A stretch of DNA of 64,000 bases. Source: Peribacillus frigoritolerans. Its GTDB lineage: Bacteria; Bacillota; Bacilli; Bacillales; DSM-1321. The notes under the pieces were generated by a model. That model searched no databases and had not been told where the DNA came from. It worked only from the letters and a program-made list of their open reading frames with translations. The position numbers and the translations under genes were made by a program. Numbering within the stretch: the stretch's first letter is position 1; each line of letters begins with the position of its first letter. This document shows, piece after piece, positions 37,379-46,789 of the stretch. The stretch covers positions 1,240,001 to 1,304,000 of the forward strand of contig JAUPFL010000002.1 in assembly GCA_030562215.1 (NCBI GenBank). Reading direction: 5' to 3'.

Positions 37379-37421
37379 TACTGTTAATAACAGTATGCTT
37401 TCATAAACAGTAATGTGTCAA
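37379..37421 (-). promoter_or_regulatory. PadR-operon promoter with overlapping palindromic operator
   Basis: Minus strand TTGACA (37421-37416), an 18-base spacer, then CATACT as -10. The palindrome TACTGTTAATAACAGTA (37379-37395) covers the -10/+1 area, and a further half-site AACAGTAA lies in the spacer. Confidence 0.65.
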
Positions 37422-37783
37422 TTTTTTTCTTTGTGATAACAAAAAAATTAGAATGTGAAGGGTTGCACTTAAACTACCAAGAAAATAAATTTCTTTAAAA
37501 ATGAAAAATGACAATACTTAAGAAGACCCTGCTCAATCGTTTTAAAAAAGAGGAGAACGTTAATTAATTAGTCTATAGATTAGGGATGACTGGATTAAGT
37601 ATCAGTATTGACACTTCCTAACCATTTTCATTCTTTGTGGTGAAATGCCGATTTTGGCGATTCATGGATGGCTAACGGGTGCGTTAGTGGAGTGTCGGAG
37701 CTGCCATTTGGTGGCTTTTTTCTTAACTAAAGGGACAGTTTATTTCAATTAGCGTTGTGTAGTCGAACTATGTTGTAAGTCTA
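37422..37783. other. Gap holding repeat copy G
   Basis: AT-rich without an ORF; repeat copy G occupies 37671-37753. Confidence 0.55.
37671..37753 (+). repeat. Accessory-region repeat, copy G (full)
   Basis: Left end CTAACGGGTGCGTTAGTGGA, hairpin GAGCTGCCATTTGGTGGCTTTTTT, right end CTTAACTAAAGGGACAG then TTTATTTCAATTAG. It is the last copy before the housekeeping block. Confidence 0.75.
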
Positions 37784-38008
37784 TTAATATTCAATCAAGA
37801 TTTTCAAGGGATTAATTCTCCCTTCACTCAATTCCTCAAAACATCGGCATATTTCTTGTTTGGTTATTTTACTTTCGAATATCTTTTTTAAAAGGGAGCC
37901 AGTCTCTTTTACGCTGTTTAAATACCATTCTGAGTGTTTTCTATAATCATAACCATCGCTTGAACCGACTATTTTTAATTCTTTAATATAAAAGAAAGAT
38001 ACTGACAT
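37784..38008 (-). CDS. Hypothetical 74-residue protein or fragment
   Basis: ATG 38008, no strong RBS. Begins MSVSFFYIKELKIVGSSDGY, then HSEWYLNSVKETGSLLKKIF and GRINPLKILIEY. It reads like the C-terminal part of a larger protein. Not recognised. Confidence 0.35.
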   Translation of the reverse strand: MSVSFFYIKELKIVGSSDGYDYRKHSEWYLNSVKETGSLLKKIFESKITKQEICRCFEELSEGRINPLKILIEY

Positions 38009-38361
38009 CCTATTAGCTGGTTTAGTTCTATAATGACACTAACTATTTTATAAAAACTGTATACTAAATCACTAGAAAAGAACCCTTTTTGATCAATCTC
38101 TTTTCAAAATGGATTGTATTTATTTACGCTAATATGAGGGGTCAGGAGGACCTTTTGATCAATCTTTATTTCAAAGTACAGTTGATTCTTTTTTTAACAG
38201 ATACTTTAGCGCAATACATACATGAACTGAGCTGGAAAGTTCCCTCCTAAGAATAAGGAATCAAAAAATGGCCGAAAAATCAATTTGATTTTTTTCGGCC
38301 ATTTTGATATTTGAAAATGAGGGATCCAAGAATCATTTTTCTACAGATGCAATGATGTCTA
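38009..38361. other. Gap with direct repeats and a terminator
   Basis: CCTTTTTGATCAATCT at ~38087 and CCTTTTGATCAATCT at ~38150 form a direct repeat; the terminator at 38265-38305 follows. No gene. Confidence 0.55.
38265..38305. terminator. Bidirectional terminator AAAATGGCCGAAAAA
   Basis: Stem AAAATGGCCGAAAAATCAA with near-perfect complement TTTGATTTTTTTCGGCCATTTT and T/A tracts on both sides. It lies downstream of the minus-strand DGQHR-like remnant. Confidence 0.85.
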
Positions 38362-39030
38362 TTAGCTAAGAGTTTCAGAACCACTAGCACCTTTTAGATA
38401 TTTCAATGTTCCTTCACTATACCAATCAAATATCCTTATACAGCTCATTCCTTTATTTACTTCTTTAATGTTTAACTGATTAGAAACAAAATTATAATTT
38501 GAAGGAATAATTTTATTGCCGGCTATAGCAAAAGCATTTAAACAGACTATATGAGTTAGTCTATATTGCTTATAATCACTACATTCAACAGGTAACAACT
38601 CTTTTATACAATTAAAATAAGTAAGAGTTATATTAAGTATTTTTTCCTTAGGTAATTCGGCTAATCTTTGTATTTTTAATTAATAACAAAAGAAAGTTAT
38701 ATACATTTTAATATGCTTTTCTTTAGTTCTTTTGACAATTAACGTTCCTTTATTATACAAGGGGCTGTTAGGTTCAATAATTAGCTGTGTTGCAATCCAG
38801 TTAAGATTATCGTTGTTTCTTTTCAAATTTCTGCTTAATGATGATCCAATTCCTTTAGCTTTTGTATTAATAATATCAAAAAATTTAATTTCTTCATTTT
38901 CGTCTTACAAAAGGAAGGCAAGAAAAGGAACATTCAACATTGTACTTGTTGTTTTTGTATATAGCTCAATTCCCTCTAATCTATGCTGACGAACCATTAG
39001 CCAATCTCTTTTTGCCTATTAATCTTTAAG
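38362..39030 (-). pseudogene. Decayed DGQHR-domain (DndB-like) gene
   Basis: Joined minus-strand frames read, in order: DWLMVRQHRLEGIELY, TTSTMLNVPFLAFLL-stop, DENEEIKFFDIINTKAKGIG, SSLSRNLKRNNDNLNWIATQ, LIIEPNSPLYNKGTLIVKRT, KEKILNITLTYFNCIKELLP, then LTHIVCLNAFAIAGNKIIPS and a stop at 38362. QHRLEGIE plus FFDIINTKAKGIGSSLSR is the pattern of DGQHR/DndB proteins, known for phosphorothioate DNA modification control and other DNA-modification loci. The DG of DGQHR is spoiled, the N-terminus is missing, and there are at least two stops/frame breaks. No dnd neighbours remain. Confidence 0.6.
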
Positions 39031-39167
39031 ACAGATTTCATCATCAGCCTGAAATAAGCAATCATTTCATGTTTCCAGTAAAAACGAAGTCATATCTAGC
39101 CGATTGTGATAATTAAGGTATAATGATAGGGGAAAGATATTTTGTAACGGATTAGGTGAAGATGATC

Positions 39168-41359
39168 ATGAAGCTAATCATTGCGGAGAAACCAGATCAA
39201 GGTTCAACGCTAGCGGCTCAATTTAAAACGAAGAAACAGCAAGGCTATATAGAAATCATGCCGAATGAACTTTTTCCCGATGGAGCTTATGTAACTTGGG
39301 CCGTCGGGCATTTATGTCAACTCGTTTCGCCAGAAACTTATCATTCAAAATGGAAAAAATGGTCGATGGAAACGTTGCCGATGATTCCTGAGAAATTTCA
39401 ATATGAAGTGACCAGACAAAAGGCAAAGCAATTCAATGTTGTGAAGACTTTGCTTAGGAAACCGGAAGTCGATGAAATCATTCATGCAGGTGATGCCGGG
39501 CGTGAAGGAGAATTGATTGTACGCAACATCGTTAACTTATGCAATGTCAATAAACCGATGAAACGTTTATGGATTTCCTCTTTGACCCCAAAGGCGATTT
39601 ATGAGGGATTCCAAAATCTGAAGAGCGAGGAAAAAACCAGGCCGCTTTATTATGAAGCGTATACGAGAGCTTGCGCGGACTGGGTTGTGGGTATGAATGC
39701 GTCGAGGGCGTATAGTATTTTATTGAAACAAAGGGGCGTTTCGGATGTGTTTTCAGCTGGAAGGGTTCAGACACCGACTCTCGCCTTGATTGTGAAGCGG
39801 GAAATGGAAATTGAGCAATTCAAGTCTGAACCGTTCTGGGAAGTGTTCGCTGACTTCAAGATGGATGGAAAGAAATATCAGGGAAAATGGCAGCAGAACA
39901 ATGACCCGAGAATCAAGACAAAAGAAATGGCTGATAAAATTGCCGCCTTTTGCAAGGGGAAGGAAGCTGAAATAGCTGAAATGGATACTGAAAGGAAAGA
40001 ATTTCAGCCGCCTTTGTTATTTAATCTATCGTCATTGCAAGCGACAGTTAACAAGATTTATAAATATTCACCGAAACAGACGCTTGATATAGTTCAAAGT
40101 TTATATCAAAAAGGGATCGTTTCTTACCCGCGTTCAGATTCCAATTATGTGACGGAAGGGGAAGCCGAAACATTTCCGGATATTTTGCAAAAACTAAGCG
40201 GATTTTCAGAATATGAATCACTGTTTCCTTTGCCACAACCTAACATCATGAATAATAAACGGTTTGTAAATGAAAAGAAGGTGACTGATCACTATGCCAT
40301 TATTCCGACGGAGCAGGTAACCGACCCAAAGCGGCTTTCTGCTGAAGAACGGAATATATATGACTTGGTGGTCCGCCGGTTGATTGCGGCCCATTATGAG
40401 AAAGCCATTTTCGATTACACCACCATTAAAACGCTTGTCGATAAGCGGGCAGAATTCATTTCTAAAGGTAAGCAGCAGATTCAAGAGGGATGGCGCAAAG
40501 TAATTTTCCAAAATAATGAAAAGGATGATGATGATATCATTTTGCCGTCCGTTTCCAAAGGGGATACTGGAAAGGTCGCAAACATAAAGGTGAAAGAAGG
40601 AAAAACCCAGCCTCCTAAGCGTTATACAGAAGGTCAGCTGATCACTTTGATGAAAACTGCCGGAAAGCATCTGGATAATGAAGAGTTAGAAAAAGTGCTG
40701 ATGAAAACCGAGGGTCTCGGAACCGAAGCAACTCGGGCTGGCATCATTACTATGCTCAAAGACCGTAAATACATCAATGTCAAAAAGAACCAGGTGTTTG
40801 CGACAGACAAAGGGAAAGTGCTGATTACTGCGATTGGGGAGAAAATCCTTGCTTCACCCGAGATGACAGCCAAATGGGAACAGCGCTTAAGGGAAATCGG
40901 TGAAGGTAAGGCTTCAGCTGGAGGCTTTATGGAAGCTGTTAAAAGGATGTCAGCAAAAATCATCAGCGATGCAGTGGAATCATCGGAAAGCTGGGATTTT
41001 CAAGGGCTGGACACCGAGTCGATTCAACGGAGCGGCTCTAAAAGAGAAGTTCCGCATCTGTGGGCAGCTGTAAACTATGCGGTTCAAAGATTGTCGATAA
41101 AGGGGAATTCTATGGATGTGTAAGTTATCAAAAAACAAAGTGTAACTTCACTATCTCCAAAAAAATCCTTAATAAGAAAATTAGTCAAGCAAATATAAAA
41201 AAGCTGTTGGCAAGCGGCGAAACGGATTTGATAAGCGGTTTTAAGAAAGGGGAAAAGACCTTTGATGCCATTTTATCTTGGTCCGATGCTGAAAAAAGAT
41301 CAGTTTTACATTCCCAACAGAACAAAACGTCAAGCAAACTTAAGAAGAAACGTCATTAA
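39168..41359 (+). CDS. topB: DNA topoisomerase III, one frame break
   Basis: Type IA topoisomerase. Toprim: IIAEKPDQG at the start and HAGDAGREGELIVRNI; catalytic Tyr in GIVSYPRSDSNYV; also SAGRVQTPTLALIV, PPKRYTEGQLITLMK and GLGTEATRAGIITML. The C-terminal Zn-ribbon-like domain (GSCKLCGSKIVDKGEFYGC ... KTKCNFTISKKILNK) is restored by adding one base near 41060. Corrected length ~730, normal for Bacillus TopB. ATG 39168 has AGGTGAAG nine bases upstream; an earlier GTG 39156 falls within that RBS. Confidence 0.95.
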
Positions 41360-41446
41360 AGGCGCCCTGAGACTTATATCTTCTTGTTTCGGGGTCGTTT
41401 ATATAGTAAAAATTTTTAGATATGCGTTTGAATGGGAGGATTCCGA

Positions 41447-41874
41447 ATGCCTACACCGAGCATGGAGGATTACATAGAACAAATTTATTTACTTATTGAA
41501 GAAAAAGGATATGCAAGAGTTTCCGATATTGCCGAAAATCTTTCCGTCCACCCATCTTCTGTTACAAAAATGGTTCAAAAACTTGATCAGGAAAAATATT
41601 TGATATATGAAAAGTACCGGGGTCTCGTTTTAACTGCAAATGGGAAAAAAGTTGGTAAAAGGCTCGTATACCGTCATGAACTTTTAGAGCAGATGCTAAG
41701 GTTGATTGGGGTCAAGGAAGAAAATATTTACCAGGATGTAGAGGGGATTGAACACCACCTTAGTTGGAATGCCATCGATAGGATTGGAGACCTGGTTGAA
41801 TTCTTTGAAGAATCTCCTGACCGTGTCGAGGATTTACGAAAGATACAAAAAGAAATGAAGAAAATTCAAAATAA
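41447..41874 (+). CDS. mntR: Manganese transport regulator MntR, one frame break
   Basis: DtxR-family Mn-dependent repressor. Begins [20 protein letters not shown], then the [23 protein letters not shown] and metal ligands in YRHELLEQM and [15 protein letters not shown]. As given, the frame runs on to 41959 through the gene's own terminator. Adding one A near 41855 (AAAGAAATGAAG) ends it KENEENSK-stop at 41874, giving 142 residues, the same as B. subtilis MntR. Represses Mn uptake (mntH, mntABCD), neither present here. GGGAGG RBS. Confidence 0.92.
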
Positions 41875-41896
41875 GCTGCCGCTGGCAGTTTTTTTT
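41875..41896 (+). terminator. Intrinsic terminator of mntR
   Basis: GCTGCCGCTGGCAG stem-loop with a perfect T8 tail, immediately after the corrected stop codon. Confidence 0.85.
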
Positions 41897-41993
41897 ATGT
41901 TTTTGAAAAACATCCGTTTTCTTGAACCGGTCATTGTTCGTTTTACAAATAAGGTGTAAAAGGGATCGACGTTTTAAAAGAGGATTTTTGATT

Positions 41994-42074
41994 ATGAGCA
42001 GAATAGCTATAAAGAAGCCCTGGTATTATGATTCGGGAGAAATTTTCTCAGGTTATTATTTAGTTAGGGGTTAA
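41994..42074 (+). CDS. Possible 26-residue peptide
   Basis: ATG 41994 with AGAGGA upstream; reads MSRIAIKKPWYYDSGE then IFSGYYLVRG. Rich in aromatics and basic at the start. It may be a real small gene or the remnant of a larger one. Confidence 0.3.
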   Translation: MSRIAIKKPWYYDSGEIFSGYYLVRG

Positions 42075-42094
42075 AAGGGGAGGGGGAATTCCTG

Positions 42095-42789
42095 ATGAAT
42101 TTACATACATGGCATAAAGAGTCGAAAAAGGAATGGGATGTTTTTGCACCAATGTGGGTGAAGAATTCACAAGAAATGTGGGAAACGGGGAGCCGGAAAA
42201 ACATCATTCCTTTCTTTTCTGAATATGTACCTTCGGGAGTGAAGGTGGCTGACATAGGCTGTGGAGATGGAGTTGGTTCTTTGAAATTGGCCGAAGCGGG
42301 ATTTGAAGTAACCGGAGTTGATTTATCCAATGTGATGATTGAATTTGCAAAGGGGAAAACCGCTCAACAACCAGGACTTTCTTTCCTTCAAGGGGATTTT
42401 TATAATCTTCCATTCGAAGATGAAGAAATGGATGCGGCAATGGTCATAAATTCTTTGGAATATACGGGTGAACCATTAACGGTGATGAAGGAAATTCAAC
42501 GCGTAATAAAGCCAGGAGGTTATGTCTGTTTTGGAATACTCGGTCCAACAGCTGAGCCGCGAAAAAATTCAGTTTCCATCGGTTATTGGGAGATGAAGTC
42601 ATCATGAATACCATGCAGCCGTGGGAATTTGAAAAAATGGCTTTAGAAACGGGATGGAAGGCAGTGGCTGATACCGGCGTTGCAAAAAGAGGGGTGGACT
42701 ATACAAAGCTGGAACATTTTTCAAAGGAATTAAAGCAAGCTGTATCGTTCATGTGGCTCTTCCTCCTTCAAAAAGAGGTGGGGCAGTGA
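42095..42789 (+). CDS. Class I SAM-dependent methyltransferase, one frame break
   Basis: Rossmann methyltransferase: motif I VADIGCGDGVGSLKLAEAG, VTGVDLSNVMIEFAKG, LQGDFYNLPFEDEEMDAAMV and EIQRVIKPGGYVCFGI. The frame shifts near 42560 (one base short) and continues GDEVIMNTMQPWEFEKMALE. Corrected length 231, ending in an AGAGGTGGGG sequence that serves as RBS of the next gene (TGATG overlap). Substrate unknown; ubiE/menaquinone-like by fold only. Confidence 0.8.
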
Positions 42790-43482
42790 TGGAGAAGTAT
42801 CAAATCGATCAATTCGTTGAAAAGACGAAACAGCAGGATAAAGGGCAAGGTTTATTCGAACTTGAAACAGAACGAATTCTGGAAATTAATTTGGAAAAGC
42901 AGATCTGGGCGAAAATGGGGACGATGGTATCTTATCGCGGCGACATTAAATTCGAGCGGGAAGGTATATTGGAGCATGGTCTTGGTAAACTCTTTAAAAA
43001 AGCCTTAACCGGTGAGGGTGCATCCTTGATGAAAGCCACCGGAAGCGGCAAGTTATACGTCGCGGATCAAGGGAAGAAGATTTCAATTTTGCAATTAAAT
43101 GGTGAATCGATCTGTGTTAACGGTAATGACTTACTCGCATTTGAGCCGGGGATTCAATGGGATATAAAAATGATGCGGCGCATTGCCGGGTTATTGGCGG
43201 GGGATTGTTCAACGTAAGGCTTGAGGGGAGAGGGATGGTCGCATTCACTTCCCATTATGAGCCGCTTACTTTAATGGTGGAACCGGGGAATCCGGTCTAT
43301 ACGGACCCGAATGCCACAGTAGCTTGGTCAGGGGAATTGCAGCCTGAATTCGTAACGGATGTTTCATTGAAGTCGTTTTTGGAAGGGGAAGCGGCGAATC
43401 CGTTCAAATGAAATTCGAAGGTCATGGATTTGTGGTCGTCCAGCCTTTTGAAGAGGTATATTTCGGTAATAAGGAATCATGA
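42789..43482 (+). CDS. AIM24-family protein, two frame breaks
   Basis: Beta-helical AIM24/TIGR00266-type protein of unknown biochemical function. Seen: LEINLEKQIWAKMGTMVSYR, GKLFKKALTGEGASLMKATG, GKLYVADQGKKISILQL, FEPGIQWDIKMM, GLFNVRLEGRGMVAFTSHYE and YTDPNATVAWS. Breaks: GGGGG near 43200 (one G short) and TTTTT near 43377 (one T short); the latter adds SGESVQMKFEGHGFVVVQPF and the end YFGNKES. Corrected length 231. Overlaps the methyltransferase stop, so one operon. Confidence 0.85.
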
Positions 43483-43485
43483 AAC

Positions 43486-43515
43486 AAACAACCTGAGTCA
43501 GAACTCAGGTTGTTT
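43486..43515. terminator. Bidirectional terminator between AIM24 and metA
   Basis: Perfect 13-bp stem AAACAACCTGAGT / ACTCAGGTTGTTT around CAGA, four bases after the corrected AIM24 stop. Confidence 0.9.
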
Positions 43516-43587
43516 CCCATGATACTCGGATGTATCTGCGATAAAAAGCGATTCACTTCAAAGTGAAAGCTTCTTTTTCTTACCCTT

Positions 43588-44495
43588 TCAATCCCACTCA
43601 TAAGGGGTTGATTGGTAGACATAATAGTTCAGCCAATTCGAGAACATCAGGCTGCAATGGCTTTTCCAGCGGTGAAGAGGCATCTTGGTCGGATCGTCAT
43701 CAGGAAAGTAATTTTCAGGGAGTTGCGTATTGATCCCGCGCTCCCTATCGCGCCTGTATTCTTCCCCTAGGGTATCTGCATCATACTCGAAATGGCCGGT
43801 AACCATAATTCTTTTTCCATCAACCGAAGCAGCGATCAATACCCCAGCTTGATCGGACTGTGCGAGAACCTTCAATTCAGGATGGTTAACTAATTTTTGA
43901 TAGTCAATATCCGTGTAGCGTGAATGTGGGGCCATAAAATAATCATCGAATCCGCGGACTAGATTTTCATTCTGTTCAAGGACCTCATGGGTGTATACGC
44001 CGAAGCATTTCTCTGGAAGTTCGTATTTGCCTATTCCATAATGATGGTACAGGGCAGCTTGTGCCCCCAACAGATATGTAGGGTGGATGTGACATTTTCG
44101 CTTGACCAGTTCATGATATTCTGCAGTTCTTCCCAATAATTAACGTCTGAAAATTCCAGCTTTTCTACTGGAGCACCTGTAATGATCATGCCGTCATATT
44201 TCTTCGTGCGAATTTCATTGAATGATTTGTAAAATTGATCCAAATGAAATTTACTTGTGTTTTTTGATTCATGCGTGCTCAAGCGCAGGAATGATATATT
44301 TACTTGAATGGGAGTATTGCCAAGAAAACGCAGTAGCTGTGCCTCCGTTTTTTCTTTCTCTGGCATTAGGTTTAAAATTAATATATTCAATGGACGGATT
44401 TCCTGGTTGGTCGCTCTTTCCTCATCCATTACGAAGATATTTTCCTGTTCTAAAATTTCCCTTGCTGGCAGTTGTTCCGGAATTCTGATTGGCAT
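43588..44495 (-). CDS. metA: Homoserine O-acyltransferase MetA, one frame break
   Basis: First step of methionine biosynthesis (acyl transfer to homoserine). Seen: [53 protein letters not shown], nucleophile region [42 protein letters not shown] and the end YQSTPYEWD. One G is missing in TGGGGG near 44070. Corrected length 302, normal. ATG 44495 with AAGGAGG. I looked for an S-box riboswitch upstream and saw none. In Bacillus MetA usually uses acetyl-CoA. Confidence 0.93.
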
Positions 44496-44663
44496 GATTA
44501 GCCTCCTTCTTCAAAAATCATAATATTTTAATTATATAGAAAATTATTGAATAGAAAAGCTATTTTAATAAATTCTTGTAATTCCCGAAGGAAATGGCCT
44601 GGGAATGGTAAAATGGGAAGATCATGAATACATAAACTTTTAAGTTGGAGAGGGGTTTGGAGA

Positions 44664-45197
44664 TTGTTTGATCCTACAGCATTTGAAAACATGAAAGTGG
44701 TTTTGGAAGGAGCGGTTTACGATCGTGACTTCATTGGAGATATATTGGTCATAAACCGTGATGATGTCGTGAATCTCTCAACCATGTCCAGATCATATAA
44801 GATCGAGATGGAATTGAAAAAAACAATGGCGCCTATTTCGATTAGCGGTGCCATCGAGTTACACGCTTCCCTACAGAACCTAAGTTCGGAGTTACTCGAT
44901 GCAGCTATTGATGATACGCATTCGGGCTGCACGGTCGATATATTCATTTCTTTTCCCAAAAAGCTTGATGAAGTGAATGTTGAACAATTGTTGAGTGACC
45001 TGGAAAAAATTTGGGGAGATCAGAGAATCATTTCAGTGACGACCAGCGAAACGATCAGTAAAAAAATGCAACCCATTACTTCATCTTTATATAAAATTTC
45101 ATTTGGAAGGCTTGTAAGAGAAGAGCAAATGGATGATTTGGAAGACATGGTAGAGTATTTGATTCAATCCATCCAAGCAGTGAAGATTCCGGGATGA
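44664..45197 (+). CDS. Conserved hypothetical protein, 177 residues
   Basis: TTG 44664 with GGAGAGG ten bases upstream. Begins MFDPTAFENMKVVLEGAVYD, then VINRDDVVNLSTMSRSYKIE and IELHASLQNLSSELLD. No membrane segment, no cysteine motif apart from one Cys. Mixed alpha/beta. It stands between metA (divergent) and bsaA. Not recognised. Confidence 0.6.
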   Translation: MFDPTAFENMKVVLEGAVYDRDFIGDILVINRDDVVNLSTMSRSYKIEMELKKTMAPISISGAIELHASLQNLSSELLDAAIDDTHSGCTVDIFISFPKKLDEVNVEQLLSDLEKIWGDQRIISVTTSETISKKMQPITSSLYKISFGRLVREEQMDDLEDMVEYLIQSIQAVKIPG

Positions 45198-45275
45198 TAG
45201 GAAAGGGATAAAAGTTGGTAAACCTACCTTTAAATACGTTAAAATGAATCATCATACTAAAGGGAGAGATCATAC

Positions 45276-45757
45276 ATGTCCATTTACGAATTTGAAGTCA
45301 AAAAAATCAATGGCGAATCCATCTCGCTTGAGGAATATAAAGGGAAAGTGATGATTATAGTGAATACCGCAAGCAAATGCGGTTTTTCGCCACAGTATGA
45401 TGATTTGCAAAGTCTGTATGTGCAGTATAAAGAGGATGGGGTAGTCGTTCTTGGGTTTCCGTGTAATCAGTTTTTGAATCAGAGCCTGGTGATGACCTTG
45501 AAATCGATTCATACTGCAAATTGAATCATGGTGTAACATTCCCGATGTTTGCAAAAGTGAATGTCAAAGGAAAGGAAGCCCATCCCTTATTCAGCTATCT
45601 GACTGAAAATGCGCCTGGAGTGATGGGGTCCAAATCGATAAAATGGAATTTTACAAAGTTCTTGATTGATCGTAATGGAAATATCGTCAGCCGGTTTGCG
45701 CCTAAAACAAAACCTCTGGAAATGGAAGAAGATATAAAAAATTATTATGAAGTATGA
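45276..45757 (+). CDS. bsaA: Glutathione peroxidase-like thiol peroxidase, one frame break
   Basis: Reduces peroxides with a peroxidatic Cys (not Sec) in [13 protein letters not shown], the Gln in FPCNQF and the Trp in [14 protein letters not shown]. One G is missing near 45482 (CAGAGCC; restores [10 protein letters not shown]). Corrected length 160, same as B. subtilis BsaA. ATG 45276 with AAAGGGAGAG. Likely thioredoxin-dependent, as in other bacterial Gpx. Confidence 0.92.
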
Positions 45758-45761
45758 TATC

Positions 45762-45795
45762 GAGTCCAACGGAAGATTCTGTTGGGCTCTTTTTT
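45762..45795 (+). terminator. Intrinsic terminator after bsaA
   Basis: Stem GAGTCCAAC / GTTGGGCTC (one wobble) then T6, four bases after the stop. Confidence 0.88.
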
Positions 45796-45889
45796 GAGGT
45801 AAGATATTTATTGAATGCATCCGTTTTTAAAAGGGGACAGATGGTTGGGATATTGAATATAATAGAAAAAACAAATGAGGGGGGAAACC

Positions 45890-46736
45890 ATGGAACGAAT
45901 TGCATGGGTAACAGATAGTACGGGAACTTTAGATGAAGAATTATCATTGAATGAACATGTATATGTCGTTCCAATGGTCGTCATCATGGATGGGAAGGAA
46001 TATGAAGATGGTGTCGACCTTTTACCTGAGGAATTATACCGGCGAATGAGTGAGGAAAAAATCACCGCCACAACGTCACAGCCCTCTGTCGGCAGATTCC
46101 AGGAGTTATATAAGGAGCTTGAAAAACGCTATGATCGAATCATAGCCGTACATCTTTCAAGTGAATTGAGCGGGACCGTATCTGCGAGCAGGCAAGCTGC
46201 ACAAATGGTTACGATCCCTGTTGACGTTTTTGATACTTTACTTATTTCCTTTCCAATGCTATTAATCTTGAAACGGCTCATGCATTATATTGATAATGGC
46301 GATTCCATCAATGAGGCTTTCGTCAAAACGAGAATGTATGCGGATAACCATGAAACCTATGTATTAATAGGGTCTTTAGATCAGCTGCATCGAAGCGGCA
46401 GGTTAACAAACGCACAGTATATTCTAGGAAGCCTATTGAGCTTTAAACCCATCATTTCAATCGAAAATGGTTTGCTCCATACTAAATCTAAACCCCGGAA
46501 CCTTAAAAAAGCGGAAAAACAGATCTTCACGGATTTTCGCAGATCAGTCGAAGCGGGAAAAGTAAAAAGAGTGCACCATATTATATGGCGCAGTGTCGGA
46601 GCAGGCACAAAGATGGAAAAAGATGATTTCCGAAGAATTTCCTCATGTGTTGACCCATGTATCCCCACTTGGGAGTGCCATCGGGGTGCATACCGGTGAA
46701 CAGACGATTGGTATCAGTTGGTTCAATGAAGATTAA
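45890..46736 (+). CDS. DegV-family fatty-acid-binding protein, one frame break
   Basis: DegV/FakB fold that presents a fatty acid for phosphorylation. Seen: IAWVTDSTGTLDEEL, VVPMVVIMDGKEYEDGVDL, TATTSQPSVGRFQELY, HLSSELSGTVSASRQAA, LIGSLDQLHRSGRLTNAQ and FKPIISIENG. The frame changes near 46590 (one base too many), giving SEQAQRWKKMISEEFPHVLT, then LGSAIGVHTGEQTIGISWF and a stop at 46736. Corrected length 281, typical. ATG 45890 with AGGGGGG. Confidence 0.88.
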
Positions 46737-46789
46737 AGCACACCATTATTGAAAACCATGGTAAAATAGAAAGGACATGGAGTGGTGAA

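Noticed and set aside
26771..37753. Integron-like cassette array with attC sites
   Set aside because: The left end contains CTAAC...GTTAG in copy G, but other copies lack the attC core (RYYYAAC/GTTRRRY), there is no tyrosine integrase, and genes face both ways.
40218..40963. Two minus-strand ORFs inside topB
   Set aside because: Complement of a conserved topoisomerase region with no RBS; shadow frames.
41875..41959. C-terminal extension of MntR
   Set aside because: Encoded by the terminator hairpin and downstream sequence; explained by one missing base at ~41855.
44496..44663. S-box (SAM) riboswitch upstream of metA
   Set aside because: Only ~165 bases to the divergent gene and none of the conserved S-box core or terminator/antiterminator pairing seen on the minus strand.
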